Assembly (NCBI GenBank): GCA_013398955.1
Contig: VWPU01000938.1
Location: 1 to 64,000, forward strand
DNA: 64,000 nt
Source: Callaeas wilsoni
Lineage: Eukaryota; Chordata; Aves; Passeriformes; Callaeidae
Direction of reading: 5' to 3'
Made by a program: the position numbers and the translations under genes. The first letter of the stretch is position 1. Every line of letters begins with the position of its first letter. Positions 1 to 11,200 of this stretch are shown one piece after another. The notes under the pieces are model-generated. The model was not told the origin of the DNA, made no database searches, and saw only the letters and a list, made by a program, of their open reading frames with translations.

Positions 1-62
1 CCCCCCCTCAGCCCCTTCCCCACCACCCCCGCCCCAAAACCCCGGCAGCGACCACCGCTCAC

Positions 63-68
63 CGCCAT
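63..68 (-). CDS. RSRC2: Possible first coding codons of divergent RSRC2 (partial)
   Basis: On the minus strand an ATG at 68-66 is followed by GCG and then a good splice donor (GTGAGC, from 62 downward), giving Met-Ala before the intron. Human RSRC2, an arginine/serine-rich nuclear protein, begins Met-Ala-Ala and is the head-to-head neighbour of KNTC1, so both position and the first two residues agree. Six coding bases are too few to prove identity. The rest of the gene would lie to the left of the window. It could be another gene or chance. Confidence 0.35.
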
Positions 69-300
69 GACCGAGCGCCCGGGCCGCCGCCGCCGCCCCT
101 CAGCAACGTCCTCGCAGGGCTCGACCTCCCTCGGCTGCGCGGCCACAGCGATCGCGCGCGGCCCCGCCCGCCCTCGCTGCGGGTGCCCGGATGTGGCGCC
201 GGGGGGGAGCGCGGGGGAGCGCGGGGCGTTGTGGGCCGAGGAGGCGCCTTCGCCTTCGCGGAGGTTTGGCCGCCGCAGCGACCCGTGGAGGCTGTCCCGG

Positions 301-311
301 CTCCCGCCAAA
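301..311 (-). promoter_or_regulatory. Candidate E2F site in the KNTC1 promoter
   Basis: Read on the minus strand, 311-301 is TTTGGCGGGAG, matching the classical E2F consensus. KNTC1 is a mitotic gene expected to be cell-cycle controlled, so an E2F element in its CpG island makes sense. I saw no clear cell-cycle homology region (TTTGAA) beside it. A short motif in GC-rich DNA can arise by chance. Confidence 0.4.
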
Positions 312-370
312 TTGAAACCCAGGGGCTGCTGAGGGGGCGCGGTCAGGGGAGCCCGGTCCCCGAGGGCACG

Positions 371-1165
371 GCAGTGTCACCGGGGAGGGGAGCGGGGGGT
401 CCCTCTGGGCACGACAGTGTCGCCGGTGAGGGGGTCGGGGGTCCCTCTGGGCACGACAGTGTCGCCGGTGAGGGGGTCGGGGGTCCCTCTGGGCACGACA
501 GTGTCGCCGGTGAGGGGGTCGGGGGTCCCTCTGGGCACGACAGTGTCGCCGGTGAGGGGGTCGGGGGTCCCTCTGGGCACGACAGTGTCGCCGGTGAGGG
601 GGTCGGGGGTCCCTCTGGGCACGACAGTGTCGCCGGTGAGGGGGTCGGGGGTCCCTCTGGGCACGACAGTGTCGCCGGTGAGGGGGTCGGGGGTCCCTCT
701 GGGCACGACAGTGTCGCCGGTGAGGGGGTCGGGGGTCCCTCTGGGCACGACAGTGTCGCCGGTGAGGGGGTCGGGGGTCCCTCTGGGCACGACAGTGTCG
801 CCGGTGAGGGGGTCGGGGGTCCCTCTGGGCACGACAGTGTCGCCGGTGAGGGGGTCGGGGGTCCCTCTGGGCACGACAGTGTCGCCGGTGAGGGGATCGG
901 GGGTCCCTCTGGGCACGGGAGAGTCCCCGGTGAGGGGATCGGGGAGTCCCTCTGGGCACGGCAGTGTCACCGGTGAGGGGATCGGGGATCCCTCTGGGNC
1001 CCTCTGAGCACGGCAGTGTCACCGGTGAGGGGATCGGGGGGTCCCTCTGGGCACGGCAGTGTCCCCGGTGAGGGGATCAGGGGGTCCCTCTGGGCACGGC
1101 AGTGTCCTCGGTGAGGGGATCGGGGGGTCCCTCTGGGCACGGCAGTGTCCTCGGTGAGGGGATCG
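371..1165. repeat. 42-bp GC-rich minisatellite
   Basis: A 42-bp unit repeats from 421, with starts at 463, 505, 547 and so on to 841. These 11 copies look identical by eye. Diverged copies flank them: one from 371, then copies from 883, 925, 968 and onward to about 1165 with ATC for GTC and other changes. Each unit has runs of G (GGGGG, then GGGGG after TC). Because 42 is a multiple of three, several frames stay open on both strands, giving ORFs of up to 261 codons that are products of the repeat. It probably lies in KNTC1 intron 1. Identical central copies with diverged edges suggest recent expansion or gene conversion. Confidence 0.95.
999..999. other. Ambiguous base (N) inside the minisatellite
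   Basis: A single N sits where the 42-bp periodicity breaks: CCCTCTGGG is followed by N and then CCCTCTGAG. This looks like an unresolved join between reads or alleles rather than a simple uncertain base, so the copy number of the array here may be wrong. Confidence 0.9.
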
Positions 1166-1167
1166 TG

Positions 1168-1460
1168 GTCCCTGTGAGCAGGGGGTGTCGCTGGTGATGG
1201 GGATGGTGTTCCCCGTGGGCAAGGATCCCTTTGGAAATTGGGATGTCACCGGCCCCAGTGAGGGATGGGGGTCCCTGTGAGCAGGGGGTGTCGCTGGTGA
1301 TGGGGATGGTGCTCCCCGTGGGCAAGGATCCCTTTGGAAATTGGGATGTCACCGGCCCCAGTGAGGGATGGGGGTCCCTGTGAGCATGGGTTTGTCACCG
1401 CGATGAGGGGCAGTGGTTCCTTGAGGGCAGGGGATGGGGGTCCCTGCCCCAGCATGGTGG
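1168..1460. repeat. 103-bp tandem repeat following the 42-bp array
   Basis: A unit beginning GTCCCTGTGAGCAGGGGGTG starts at 1168 and again at 1271, and a third, diverged and truncated unit starts at 1374. The period is 103 bp. Within it are pieces resembling the 42-bp unit (GTCCCT, GGGGATG, a TGTC core), so the two arrays may share an origin. ORFs here are products of the repeat. Confidence 0.85.
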
Positions 1461-1701
1461 GGAGCCTCTGGCAGTGAATTTAGTTGGCGAGACCGGTTCT
1501 GCCCAAGCTGCATTCAGCCAGGCTGAGATCCTCACTCGGTTCTAAACACGCTGTTTATCCTTACGGGGCTTCTTGTACAGCCGTTCTTCCTGACACAGTG
1601 TCCCCATGCAGTAATACACCCAATAACTTGCTTGTGGCCATAGAACTTTTTAGAGCTGTCTCCTCTACAAGATGTTCCTGAAATGTTTATCCCAGGCAAA
1701 A

Positions 1702-4700
1702 ATGTGGAACGATGTCGAGCTCCTGCTCAACGATGACACCGGGCAGCTCCCAGTGGGTTTGGGACACGAGTGTGGCACCGCCTTGTACCAGGTGGATACA
1801 CTGCTGCAGATCACATCTTCAGAAAAGGTACAACCCATCAAAACTGTGCTTTTGTCTTTCTTAATCATTACCTGGCCTTCCTTGTCACGTTTTCTGAAGT
1901 GTTCCTGCGTGTAACAACCTTTCCTTTCCCAGGTCTCCGTGAACCCTCAGCTCCACGCACGCAGCTCCAGGGATGGCAGCGTTGTTGTTGTGGACAGATC
2001 TGTGGCACTTTTGGACAGCACTGGGCTGTCTCTTCTGATGCACATTCAGTTTGGTGAGTTCATTCCGTGAAAACTGGCTTTGGAAAGACGTAGGTTTGTA
2101 CAGGAAAACGTAGCAAGTGTCTCACCAGCCTGGGAAGGGAAGTATTATAACAAGTGCCTAAGTAATAAAAAGTGATTTTGGCTTCTGAACACAACTATTT
2201 CTGTACAATTGAATTAGAATCCTTCCTAACTTTTCACTGAAGTGGGAATAACGGATACCAAAACCCCTCCCTGTAGGCCCCTTCCTGTATTTCCTTTAGT
2301 CGGGATAACTTGTTTTGGAGAACTCTAGGACACTGTATTGTCCAATTCTTGTGTGAATGCTTATTCCTGAAACTCAGATCTTAATACTGGACATTTTGCC
2401 ATGGACCTTTTCAGATACTAACGTGGATGTAGTGGGTATGTGTCAAGAAAAACAATTTCTTGTGGTTGGTGAGAGAAGCGGCAGTTTGCATCTCATCCAC
2501 ATCCCATCCAAACAAACCTTACTAACAAAGGTACAGTAACTTTTCTGTTTAATTTTGCTGAGAACGTTTTGTTCTCGGACTTTCTTGAGGTTTTTTTAAT
2601 CTTTTTTCCAAATACCAAAGTATAAACATCCTTGTCTTTTGACCACATATTCTAACCAAACAGGTGAAAGGGGCACTTGTGTTCCCATGAGTAATGAATA
2701 AGGAAAATCTATTTAGGAATGGCATGCATAAACAAGAACCAGACCTTCATGAAAGAAAAAAGTTTAAAGTTTGAACTCATAATCAATATTTCAAATTTTT
2801 TTTTTAGTAAAAAATACACAGAATAATAGTCTTTATGCTGTTTCAATTTTAGATTTTGGTTGAACAATCTTCAAGTGAAAAGACTTACTTAAATCTCTTT
2901 ATTGTAAAAGATAATGCAGATGCAGGTAAGAACTGGATGATTTTTTTCCCTCCCCCTTTATCTGAATTTTTGTGATTTTGTTCCCCTTTAATAGCTCTCA
3001 GGGAAAGAGATTACAAAATAAATGACACAGGAAAGCATAAAGAAAAGTTCTTTTTAGGTGCACAATGCAAACCAAAGCTGTGTAGGATTCTTTATCTCCT
3101 TAATTATTTTACAAATGCCATAGGAAACAAACATTCAGAACTCACCCCTTTCTTTTGAGACTGCTAAACATATGAAAATGCTTAAAAAGGAAGAATTCCT
3201 TCTCTCTTCTTCTCTCAGACTTCAGTAGTTCTGTTCTATAAGCTCCCAGCCCTGTTCTGTCACAATAGAATATATTATTCTGCTCTTAGTTGGAGATTTG
3301 TTTAAAATAGTCTGATCTATTGGTCAGATGATTTTTTGGGGTCAGTTATTTCACTCTCCTGTTTCCAAGCAAGTCTTCTCTTTACTTGCTCTTGAATAGT
3401 TCAGTTTGAAATACTCGTTTTGGGGTTTTTTTAGGTGTTCACCACATGTTCATTCTCACAAGCAACGGATGCTTCTGCATTATGTGTGTCCCACTTGCTA
3501 AAACACAGGAAGGTAGGATAAGCTACAGACCCCTTGGGATTTCATTGGAACAGGGAGACCTGTATTCAAAAACCTTCCTATATGATGTGCCTTTTTAAAA
3601 CTTTGAAAACGTTTTTTTAACACTGATTTTTTATTTTTTTTTTTAATATTCAGCAATTGAGAAGATGGATATGACTACAGCAAAGCAAGTAAGAAACACC
3701 TGCAAAACTGGTAAAAGTGTTAAAAGTGCAGAGTTTGTAGCCAAACTTTGCTCTGTACATTCCCTTGACTGTTTACCAGTCCGTTATTCCACCTCATAGC
3801 TGGGATTGTTACTTTTTGTGCTCGTTTAGAAATGAGCAGAGATTTTATCCACTGGTTGTATAAACAACTCTTTTTCTTCCCCATTTGGTGACATCCCCTT
3901 CCTCTCCCACCCCACAAGCTGCAAGGACAGATAAAGACAACTTTCATTGCCACGGGACAGCATCACAGCCTTGGCTGTCAGGACTTTGTGATCAGCAACT
4001 CAGTGAACAAAATCCACTTGATAATCGGGGTGAGCACTAAGAACGTGATCGTAACGATTTTTATGGGATCAGTGATGGCTTTTTCAGACCTGCAACAAAA
4101 TTTGTCTCCAGCTGCTTGGAAAAGAAGCGCATCACCTTTTTGCACCAAGACTTTTTGCCTTTCATTTCCCTCACTGTGAATTTAAAGGTTATCACTTGTG
4201 TAGCCTGTCTGTAATTTTTCTCATGAGGAAATAACTGTCGCCATTTCCAAAATTACTTCGTTCTGATGGAAGAGGGGAAAATATTTTCACCCTGGTTTTT
4301 TTGAGCTTAGTAAGTCACTGGTTCCTTGTCTGTGCAGGCTGGATTGTTTGTATATACTATCCTTGAGCTCACAGACAAAACCAAAGTTGGCAAGAATCTT
4401 CCAATCAGGTTCCCATTCAACAAAGGCCTGCTAAAATAACAAAGTCTAATTCAACAAAGCTTTCAAGCTTGAATTAGGTACAGGAACTAATAAAGAAATT
4501 AAAATACACACCTGCTTTGAAATGTTATTTTGGACTAGAAACAAGTTCTCCGAGTTTATTTTTTGAAGCCTGTTGAATTCCATTTGATTTTCCTCAGTAG
4601 GCCCAGTGTAATTTCATTCAGCTTTTATGTTCTGTGAGAATGGAAAGTGGATATTTTGAAATGCTGTTTTTCAAAGAGCCAAAAACTGCTGAGTGTAACA

Positions 4701-7700
4701 GTCACTGTAACAAAGGCCAGTCTTGAAAGGAGAAGGGAAAAAGGTGAAATTAAAAATAAAGAAATCAATGTATTTTTCTGAGCATCAGTAGAGGAATAAA
4801 GTCTAATTTAGTGTTGCAGCTTTCCAAGTTGAAGACTAATTGTAGAATCAAATGTGTCAGTGGTCAAATATCTACTGTCTGATTTTACTTTGCCTCTCCT
4901 CACAGGGAAAAGGTGATTATGTGCTCTCCAAATGGGAAGTAGACCCCACCAACGTCCTGGTGTCTGCTCAAAGCTTTGCTGATTCAAGTCTGATCCAAGG
5001 TAAAGAAGGTTTTATCTTTCTGTAGACAAGTGCAGATTTGATATTTAACTGCAGAATGTACTGATTTTTGGTTATTTCATTGTTTTTAATAAATGCACGT
5101 GTACCAAACAGAACGCTTTTGCAAAGGTACAGCCAAAATGTGGGCTTCAAAATTGCAGCTTAACTTAGGTACATAAATCAAAATTCTCCTTAAGCTAAAC
5201 TCTGCACAGTCCTAGGAAGTTCCATGGGGTTAAACCACGAGGTTTCCAATGCTTGGTTGTGTGTTTGGATATGGGTTTTTTTCAGATACATATCTCAAGA
5301 AAAAATGATGAATTTATGTGAGTATTGATATTTTTTAGGTGCTGCAAAACTTCAAGTCCTTGATAATCAGCTGTTCGTTTTGGATACAGAGGTATGGGTA
5401 ATGATTTGTGTTTAATCTTCACTTTACAATGTTCTTTAACCAGCTTATAAACATATTTTTTAAGGTTTAAATGAAAGTTTCTGTAAAATAAAGATGCTTA
5501 TATTTATGGGGCATCTTGATCTTCCTGCCTTGAGTCTTTTAAAATTCTACTCCTATTAATTATTTAAACCATGAAATGTAATATTTTGCTCCAAAAATGT
5601 CTTCTATGAGGAAAATATGAAATCATATCTGATTTTTTTTTTTTAAATCTAGAACATCTTAAGCACGTGGGATGTTTATTCTCTCACTCTAATTTGGGAT
5701 TGGCCTTTAATATATATTGAAGAATTTCTTCTGACTACTGAGTCAGATTCTTCTGAAGTCACGTGGTAAGTGAAGTGTTACAGCACCAATCCTGAGAAGT
5801 GAAAAATTCTCTGGTGCTGATGCCCAGAATTGGAAGAACTTCCCGAATAACATTAGGATTGATAACATAAGGAGCAGCCTTTTTATTAACAGCTTTTAAG
5901 TGAATGAATGCTATCTGTGTGCACGTGCAGCATTGAATTTTCACAATTTTTATATGTTTAACTAAATTGGCTCCTCTAGCAAGTCCATCCCATAGGAGAA
6001 TGGTTGCCCTGGTAACCCCCCCTTGGATCTGCCCCACTGGAGCCCCTCCAAGGGTTCTTAGCCATCTATCTTGTGATTTCTATGAAATATCTCATTATTT
6101 TGGTGCTGGTGCAAAACAGGATGTCCTTGTTAGAAATTCCTTTCCTTGAGAATAAGCTTAAACAGAATGTGTGAAAAAGGGTAACTACTGTTCTGAAGTG
6201 TGAGAAAGTGCTAGAAACTCTACAGCAATATATTAAAATCTGCAAGGATTTTTAGATGTATGTGTTTCCACAGAATCGAAAATTTTCTGACACTCAGAAG
6301 CAAAAATATCTCACGGTTTTAACCTAAAATTCATACAGCAAATTTTGCTTTCTTTTATCTCTTTCTCATTCATTAGGCAAGGGCTTGCCAATGTTAAACT
6401 GATTGTCATGACAATGCCAGATGACAAACAGGTACAATCTCCTTATCTGTGCTCTGTGCCTTAATTGTTGTGCAATTGCTCATAGGAAAAAAGGGGGAGA
6501 GGGAAGGAGGCGGCAAAATATTTGGGGCACACGGAATTCTGAGGAGCTTAAAGTCCAGACTGAAATGTGACCATCTGTATGTCAGGGCATAGCAAGTGAG
6601 GGCTCTTGGGATCCTTGTGGTGGGGACCAGGCCAAGCTGTCCCCCTGGTTGGGGTTTTTATGGATGGTTTGGGGTTTATTTGTTTGGGTTTTTAAGGTAG
6701 CAGACAAGGAAGAGCAGCAAATCACAGATTTCTTTAGAGCAATGTCTCTGCTGCCTTCAGCGTCTACCCCCAGGTACAGTCAGTGCAGTTAACAGAAATA
6801 AAATACTAGGATGAACATTATACAATTTTTAAAATTAAATTAAACCTGTTGAATTATACATAATAGGCCGAGAGAGAGAGACAACATCTAAAGTTTCATT
6901 AAACTTCCTCAAACTGGAGATCTGCATTCCAGAAAAAGTCCTGCAAATACAGCCCTCTAATTCCATAAGAATTCAGAATTCATTCTGCAGATATCACTCT
7001 CTCATCAGTGTAAGAGAAAAAAGTAATTCTGACTTCTTTGGTTGTTTTTTCCCTTCTTTTTTATAGATGAGAAGCCTAATGGTTTTTGCATTGCCCACGA
7101 TGCAACAGCTCTATTCCCTGGAAGTGTCTCCTGTTTCTTCCCTTGTGCAAAGTGGGATTTGCACAGTAGGTTTTCTTTTTGTTCTTTGAAGAAATGGAGT
7201 TGTCTTAATATGTGTAAATATTAAAGAGGGTACTCTGTTATTCTTGTTAGGTTAGAACCAATCTCTGCTAGAAACTATGCAGGAACCATACAAGGAAATA
7301 TGAAGTGATGTCCCCAAAGGATAGAGAAAAATATCCTACTGTAAAGCAAACCGAACAATTTAAATTTAGTCTGAGGTCTCTTGCACTATTTAATAGCACT
7401 GCCAGTGGTTCCTGCTGCTGGTACAGCTGAAAACTGAGGGGAGTTCTAAGTTCTCTTAGCACAGAAAAATGCTCTGGATTTAGTTGGAATTTCTTTCATT
7501 TCACCTAATGGTTTCTGTTATTGCACACTACAGGACACAATATACTTCTTGGAAGGAATTCATGAAAAGCATCAGATGTAAGATAATATTTTGTTTGTAA
7601 CTAGCTCATTATTATATAAAAATGGCAGATTACTTGCACACAGAGTTGATAAATTCACATAGTTCCCCTGTCATCCTCAGGCCCTCTGAAGACCCAGTTT

Positions 7701-8213
7701 CTATAGTTGTGATGAGAAGTTTAACTGAAGCCTTGCCAGAAAATAGGTACTGGTTTCTGTGAAACACTATTGTTTTTTGGTTTTTTGTAATATCTGGACA
7801 TATATTGAAGTAGTTTTTTCCTTTCATCCCTAGACTAAGTCGTTTACTGCACAAACACAAATTCACTGAAGCAGAGAATTTTGCTATTCAGTTTGGCCTA
7901 GATGTTGAGGTGAGTTGTTCATTCATGACAAACACATTTGAGATTAATGAGTATAACTGAAATGATGAGAAGGGTTCTTGCCCTACAGTCCGATAGAAAG
8001 TACTAAAAATATTACAAATATTACCAAGGTACTGGAATGTTACCTTATAAAACAACTCACTATACTTGTGTGATTTTTTTTAAACAGCTTGTATACAAAG
8101 TAAAAGCAAACACTATTTTAGAGAAACTGGCTTCAGCTTCTCTTGGGAGTTATGGCCAGGAAGTCTTGCTGGATCTTGGGAATGAAGCCAAAGAAAATTT
8201 GCAAAAAATTCAG
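1702..8213 (+). CDS. KNTC1: KNTC1 coding exons 1-16 (residues 1-462)
   Basis: Exons: 1702-1827, 1933-2053, 2415-2530, 2853-2925, 3435-3512, 3654-3688, 3919-4029, 4906-4999, 5339-5391, 5653-5765, 6377-6431, 7067-7165, 7534-7577, 7681-7746, 7834-7909, 8088-8213. This block covers the predicted beta-propeller and the start of the solenoid. Recognisable segments are VDVVGMCQEKQF (exon 3), LQGQIKTTF (exon 7), MVFALPTMQQLYSLEVSPVS (exon 12), LTEALPENRLSRLLHKHKF (exons 14-15) and AIQFGLDVELVYKVKAN (exons 15-16). Exons 4, 5 and 7 diverge most from the mammalian protein. Exon 6 is only 35 nt. Confidence 0.93.
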
Positions 8214-11200
8214 GTTTGTTTTTATTTCTCCCCTCTTTCTCTACTAAAGCAATTAAAATTATGAAGGATCTTGGAATTAATTTCAGTTGTTTCCTTATGC
8301 AAACAGGACAACCAGTTTGTTGTGAATTACTGCATAAATGCTCCGTGGCCTCTGTATGAAACCACTCGAGAAATGCTGAATTACGCTAAAGTCAGAGTAA
8401 GGGGTTTATTTGTTTCAATTTCTTCTCCTCAATTTCTATTCCACCCTTCTGTAGGACTTGAGAGGGGCACAAACCAGTTACAGTCATTCCAAAAGGCAAA
8501 AGTAAAGGCATTATAAATCCTCTGTGACCAAACATGAAGAAGCAGCAAGTCTTGTTCCAACCTCGTTCTTGGTATTGCTCAAGGGCATAAAAGAGCTCAC
8601 AGTTTTATTTTTGCATCAGAAAGCAGGGTTTAGTTTTGAGTAGCAGTTTTTTAAAGTACCTTTAAAATATTAATTTTCAGACTAAAGCTCAAAGTAGGTC
8701 ACCTTTTTTGTTTTCATTATTTTAGTCTTGTCAAACAGAACCACAGAGATACACATTATCTGTCTGATCCTCCATCCCTGTAGAAATCCAACCAGATTAG
8801 ACTGGATCAGGTTAGATCCAATCTAACATTGTAAAATCTCAGTTTACAGGAGTCCTGGCTTTTTGCTCATGTCTTTACTGCATTCACAGTTGTCAGCCAA
8901 ACCCTTTCATGTCCTTTTTTCAGATCTTGAAGAAAGACAATAGAACCAATGCTCCACCACCTGATGGGGCTCCAGTATCCATAGCCGAGGTGAGGACAAA
9001 TTTCTTGGATCTGCAGTATCATATAAACAGTTGTAATGCAGAGTTTTACAAACTGTACAACTGCTGAACTTTTTAAAAGTCTAAACAAAATTATATTTTG
9101 TAGTATGAAAGAGAACCACAGTAATGACAGATTCAGAAATAATTCAGGAAAGATTCAATTTCAGATGTTCCATAAATTGAAGGCAGAACCTTTCTTAAAG
9201 TCCTTTTAGGTATTTCATTTTGTTTCTTGTTTAGTCCTGTTGTAAACTGGCCTCATCTGCCTTCAAGGAGAATCCGTGTTCTAATCATGTAATGTAACAA
9301 CATGTTAAGCCAGATATTAACCTTAAATCTCATCTGCCTTCAGGTATTGAGAGCTCAGGCAAGGCTTACAACGTTCTATGAAGCTTTTGGGCTGGAGAAA
9401 TTCAGGTTTGTTTGTGTTTGTCTAAGATTTAAAGTAGATTTAATTGTGATTGTTAAGACCGCACCACTGAAATTAAGATTATTTTAGTTTTTTAATATGA
9501 ATTCATTAAACTTCAAGCTCTTCCTTCTCTACCTGAAGTTTCCCATCCTGTGCTGTGGAGAAGGGAGAATGCAGAGAGGTTGAGAAATCCTCTGTGTTGA
9601 AAACACAAATGATCTGTTGCACATCCACTTAAATATTTGGGAGTTTTTTGTTCAATGCGTACAGGAGGGATTGTGATTTTCTACAAACGCAGTGTACCAC
9701 TCCTGTGGTTTCTAACAGCATCCAGCACTAGGTAGAAAAGCTCTGAAGTTCTCCCCCCAATTCCTTTGCTAATGACTTTTAACAAAGCTTCCCTTCCCCA
9801 TCTCACTTTTAGTGGCATTGCTTGGACAGAATTCCTGAATAACGAGGACATGTTCAAGATTATTGTTTTGCAGCTGGAAGAAGGAAATTTGTCCTGTGCA
9901 CAGTACCTCTGGCTTAGGCACCAGGTGAGGTGGCACAGACATTTCTGGTATTTATGGAGGGGGTTAAATCTCTTCAAATTTTCCAGCCTTACTTCACAGG
10001 GGCTGTTACAAAACAGCTCCTCAGAGAAGCAAAGGTCCATGGCACAATCTCATCAATTATCGCAATGATTACCTGTTCACCTGGATCTCAGGAGGCTGAA
10101 CTTGGTATTGATTTAGGAATAAACTGGTATTCCTGATGCCAGAATTCGTATTTCTAAGTCATGACAGTTTGATTTATTCTGTAATCTTCCATTCACTTTC
10201 TTGCAAGCACAGCTCTCAGAAATTTTAAGTGGATTTTTGCTGCCTACCTTAAAATCCTTTAAAAATTATCGCACAGACTCCTTACTCTGAATGACACATT
10301 GAAGATAGCGAGTGTGTGCTGTTACTTTATTTTTTAGTGCAGGACTTTCAGTTCCATGGCTGTTGTTTTCTTAATAAGACAGAACTCTAGAACAAGTCTG
10401 AAAGTAGCAGTGTGATTTGTAAAGAAATTACTTCAATTAGGTCTTTTTTTAAGAAGACTGAGCTCTAGTTTTACTGAACAGAGCTATTTATTTAATTTCT
10501 ATGACTACTGAGATTTTCTCTTTGTGTTTGTGAAATTCACTGACTCTTCCTATTAGTGAAACAGCTTTACAGAGTATCAGATAAACATACATCCCATGGA
10601 TCTGTAATTGTTCTGGTTTGTTATTTTAGGCTGATTTTGAAAGCAACTTTGATGAGAAAATGCTGAAGGATTTGCTCAACGCCATCCATTTCACTGCTCC
10701 TTTGAAGGAACTCTGTGTGTGGCTTAAAAATTTTGTGATCCCCTTCTCAAGAAGGGTTGTGCCAGATGGACAGGTGAGACTGACTTAAGAACTGTAAATT
10801 GTAATTTTCTCAGACTAAGATGATTTTAATGTCTGACCTACTGAATGTCAGGAACTCCTTCCTCTGTCTTTGAAATGGATTCTTTTCCCTAGTGTTTATA
10901 TTTGAAATTATTTCTTTTTAAAAAAAGTTTCTAATGGCAAATTTTGCTTTGATAAATAGCACAACTCTACTTATAACTATATTTTTTTCAGAAAATATTA
11001 GCAAAATGGCTGGAACAAGCTGCTCGAAACCTTGAATTAACTGACAAGGTAAGTCACACCGCAGAAACTTTGCATTTCTTGTATTTCTAGATGTATAATA
11101 TATTTTGCTAATACCAATTATTTTGGACAGGCAAACTGGCCTGAAAATGGACTCCAAGTGGCAGAGATTTTTTTTACAAGTAAAAATCAAGGTCAACTGG

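Larger units (their letters stand above)
1..400. promoter_or_regulatory. CpG-island promoter between a leftward gene (probably RSRC2) and KNTC1
   Basis: The first 400 bases are very rich in G, C and CpG, unlike the AT-rich introns that follow, which is typical of a CpG-island promoter. The minus strand carries a possible first coding exon ending at 63. The plus strand leads to KNTC1, whose coding start is at 1702 just after a splice acceptor, so an untranslated KNTC1 exon 1 most likely lies in this island. I cannot place its end. In mammals KNTC1 and RSRC2 are head to head, which fits a bidirectional promoter. The promoter call rests on composition and position only. Confidence 0.6.

Noticed and set aside
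191..1007. Overlapping ORFs of 196-261 codons on both strands at 191-976, 377-970 and 417-1007
   Set aside because: They are produced by the 42-bp repeat, whose length is a multiple of three. Every frame without a stop in one unit stays open. There is no gene-like composition outside the repeat.
371..1165. CRISPR-like array of regular repeats
   Set aside because: The unit repeats as a whole with no variable spacers, and the setting is an avian gene promoter. It is a minisatellite.
1672..1701. In-frame upstream ATG as the KNTC1 start
   Set aside because: A pyrimidine-rich acceptor at 1691-1695 lies between it and the conserved MWNDVELL start, so the upstream ATG is most likely intronic.
6697..6773. 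Possible KNTC1 exon with acceptor TTTTTAAG and donor GTACAG, encoding VADKEEQQITDFF...
   Set aside because: It is 77 nt long and lies between phase-0 exons, so it would shift the frame. The flanking exons (ending DDKQ and starting MRSLMVF) already match the family when joined directly.
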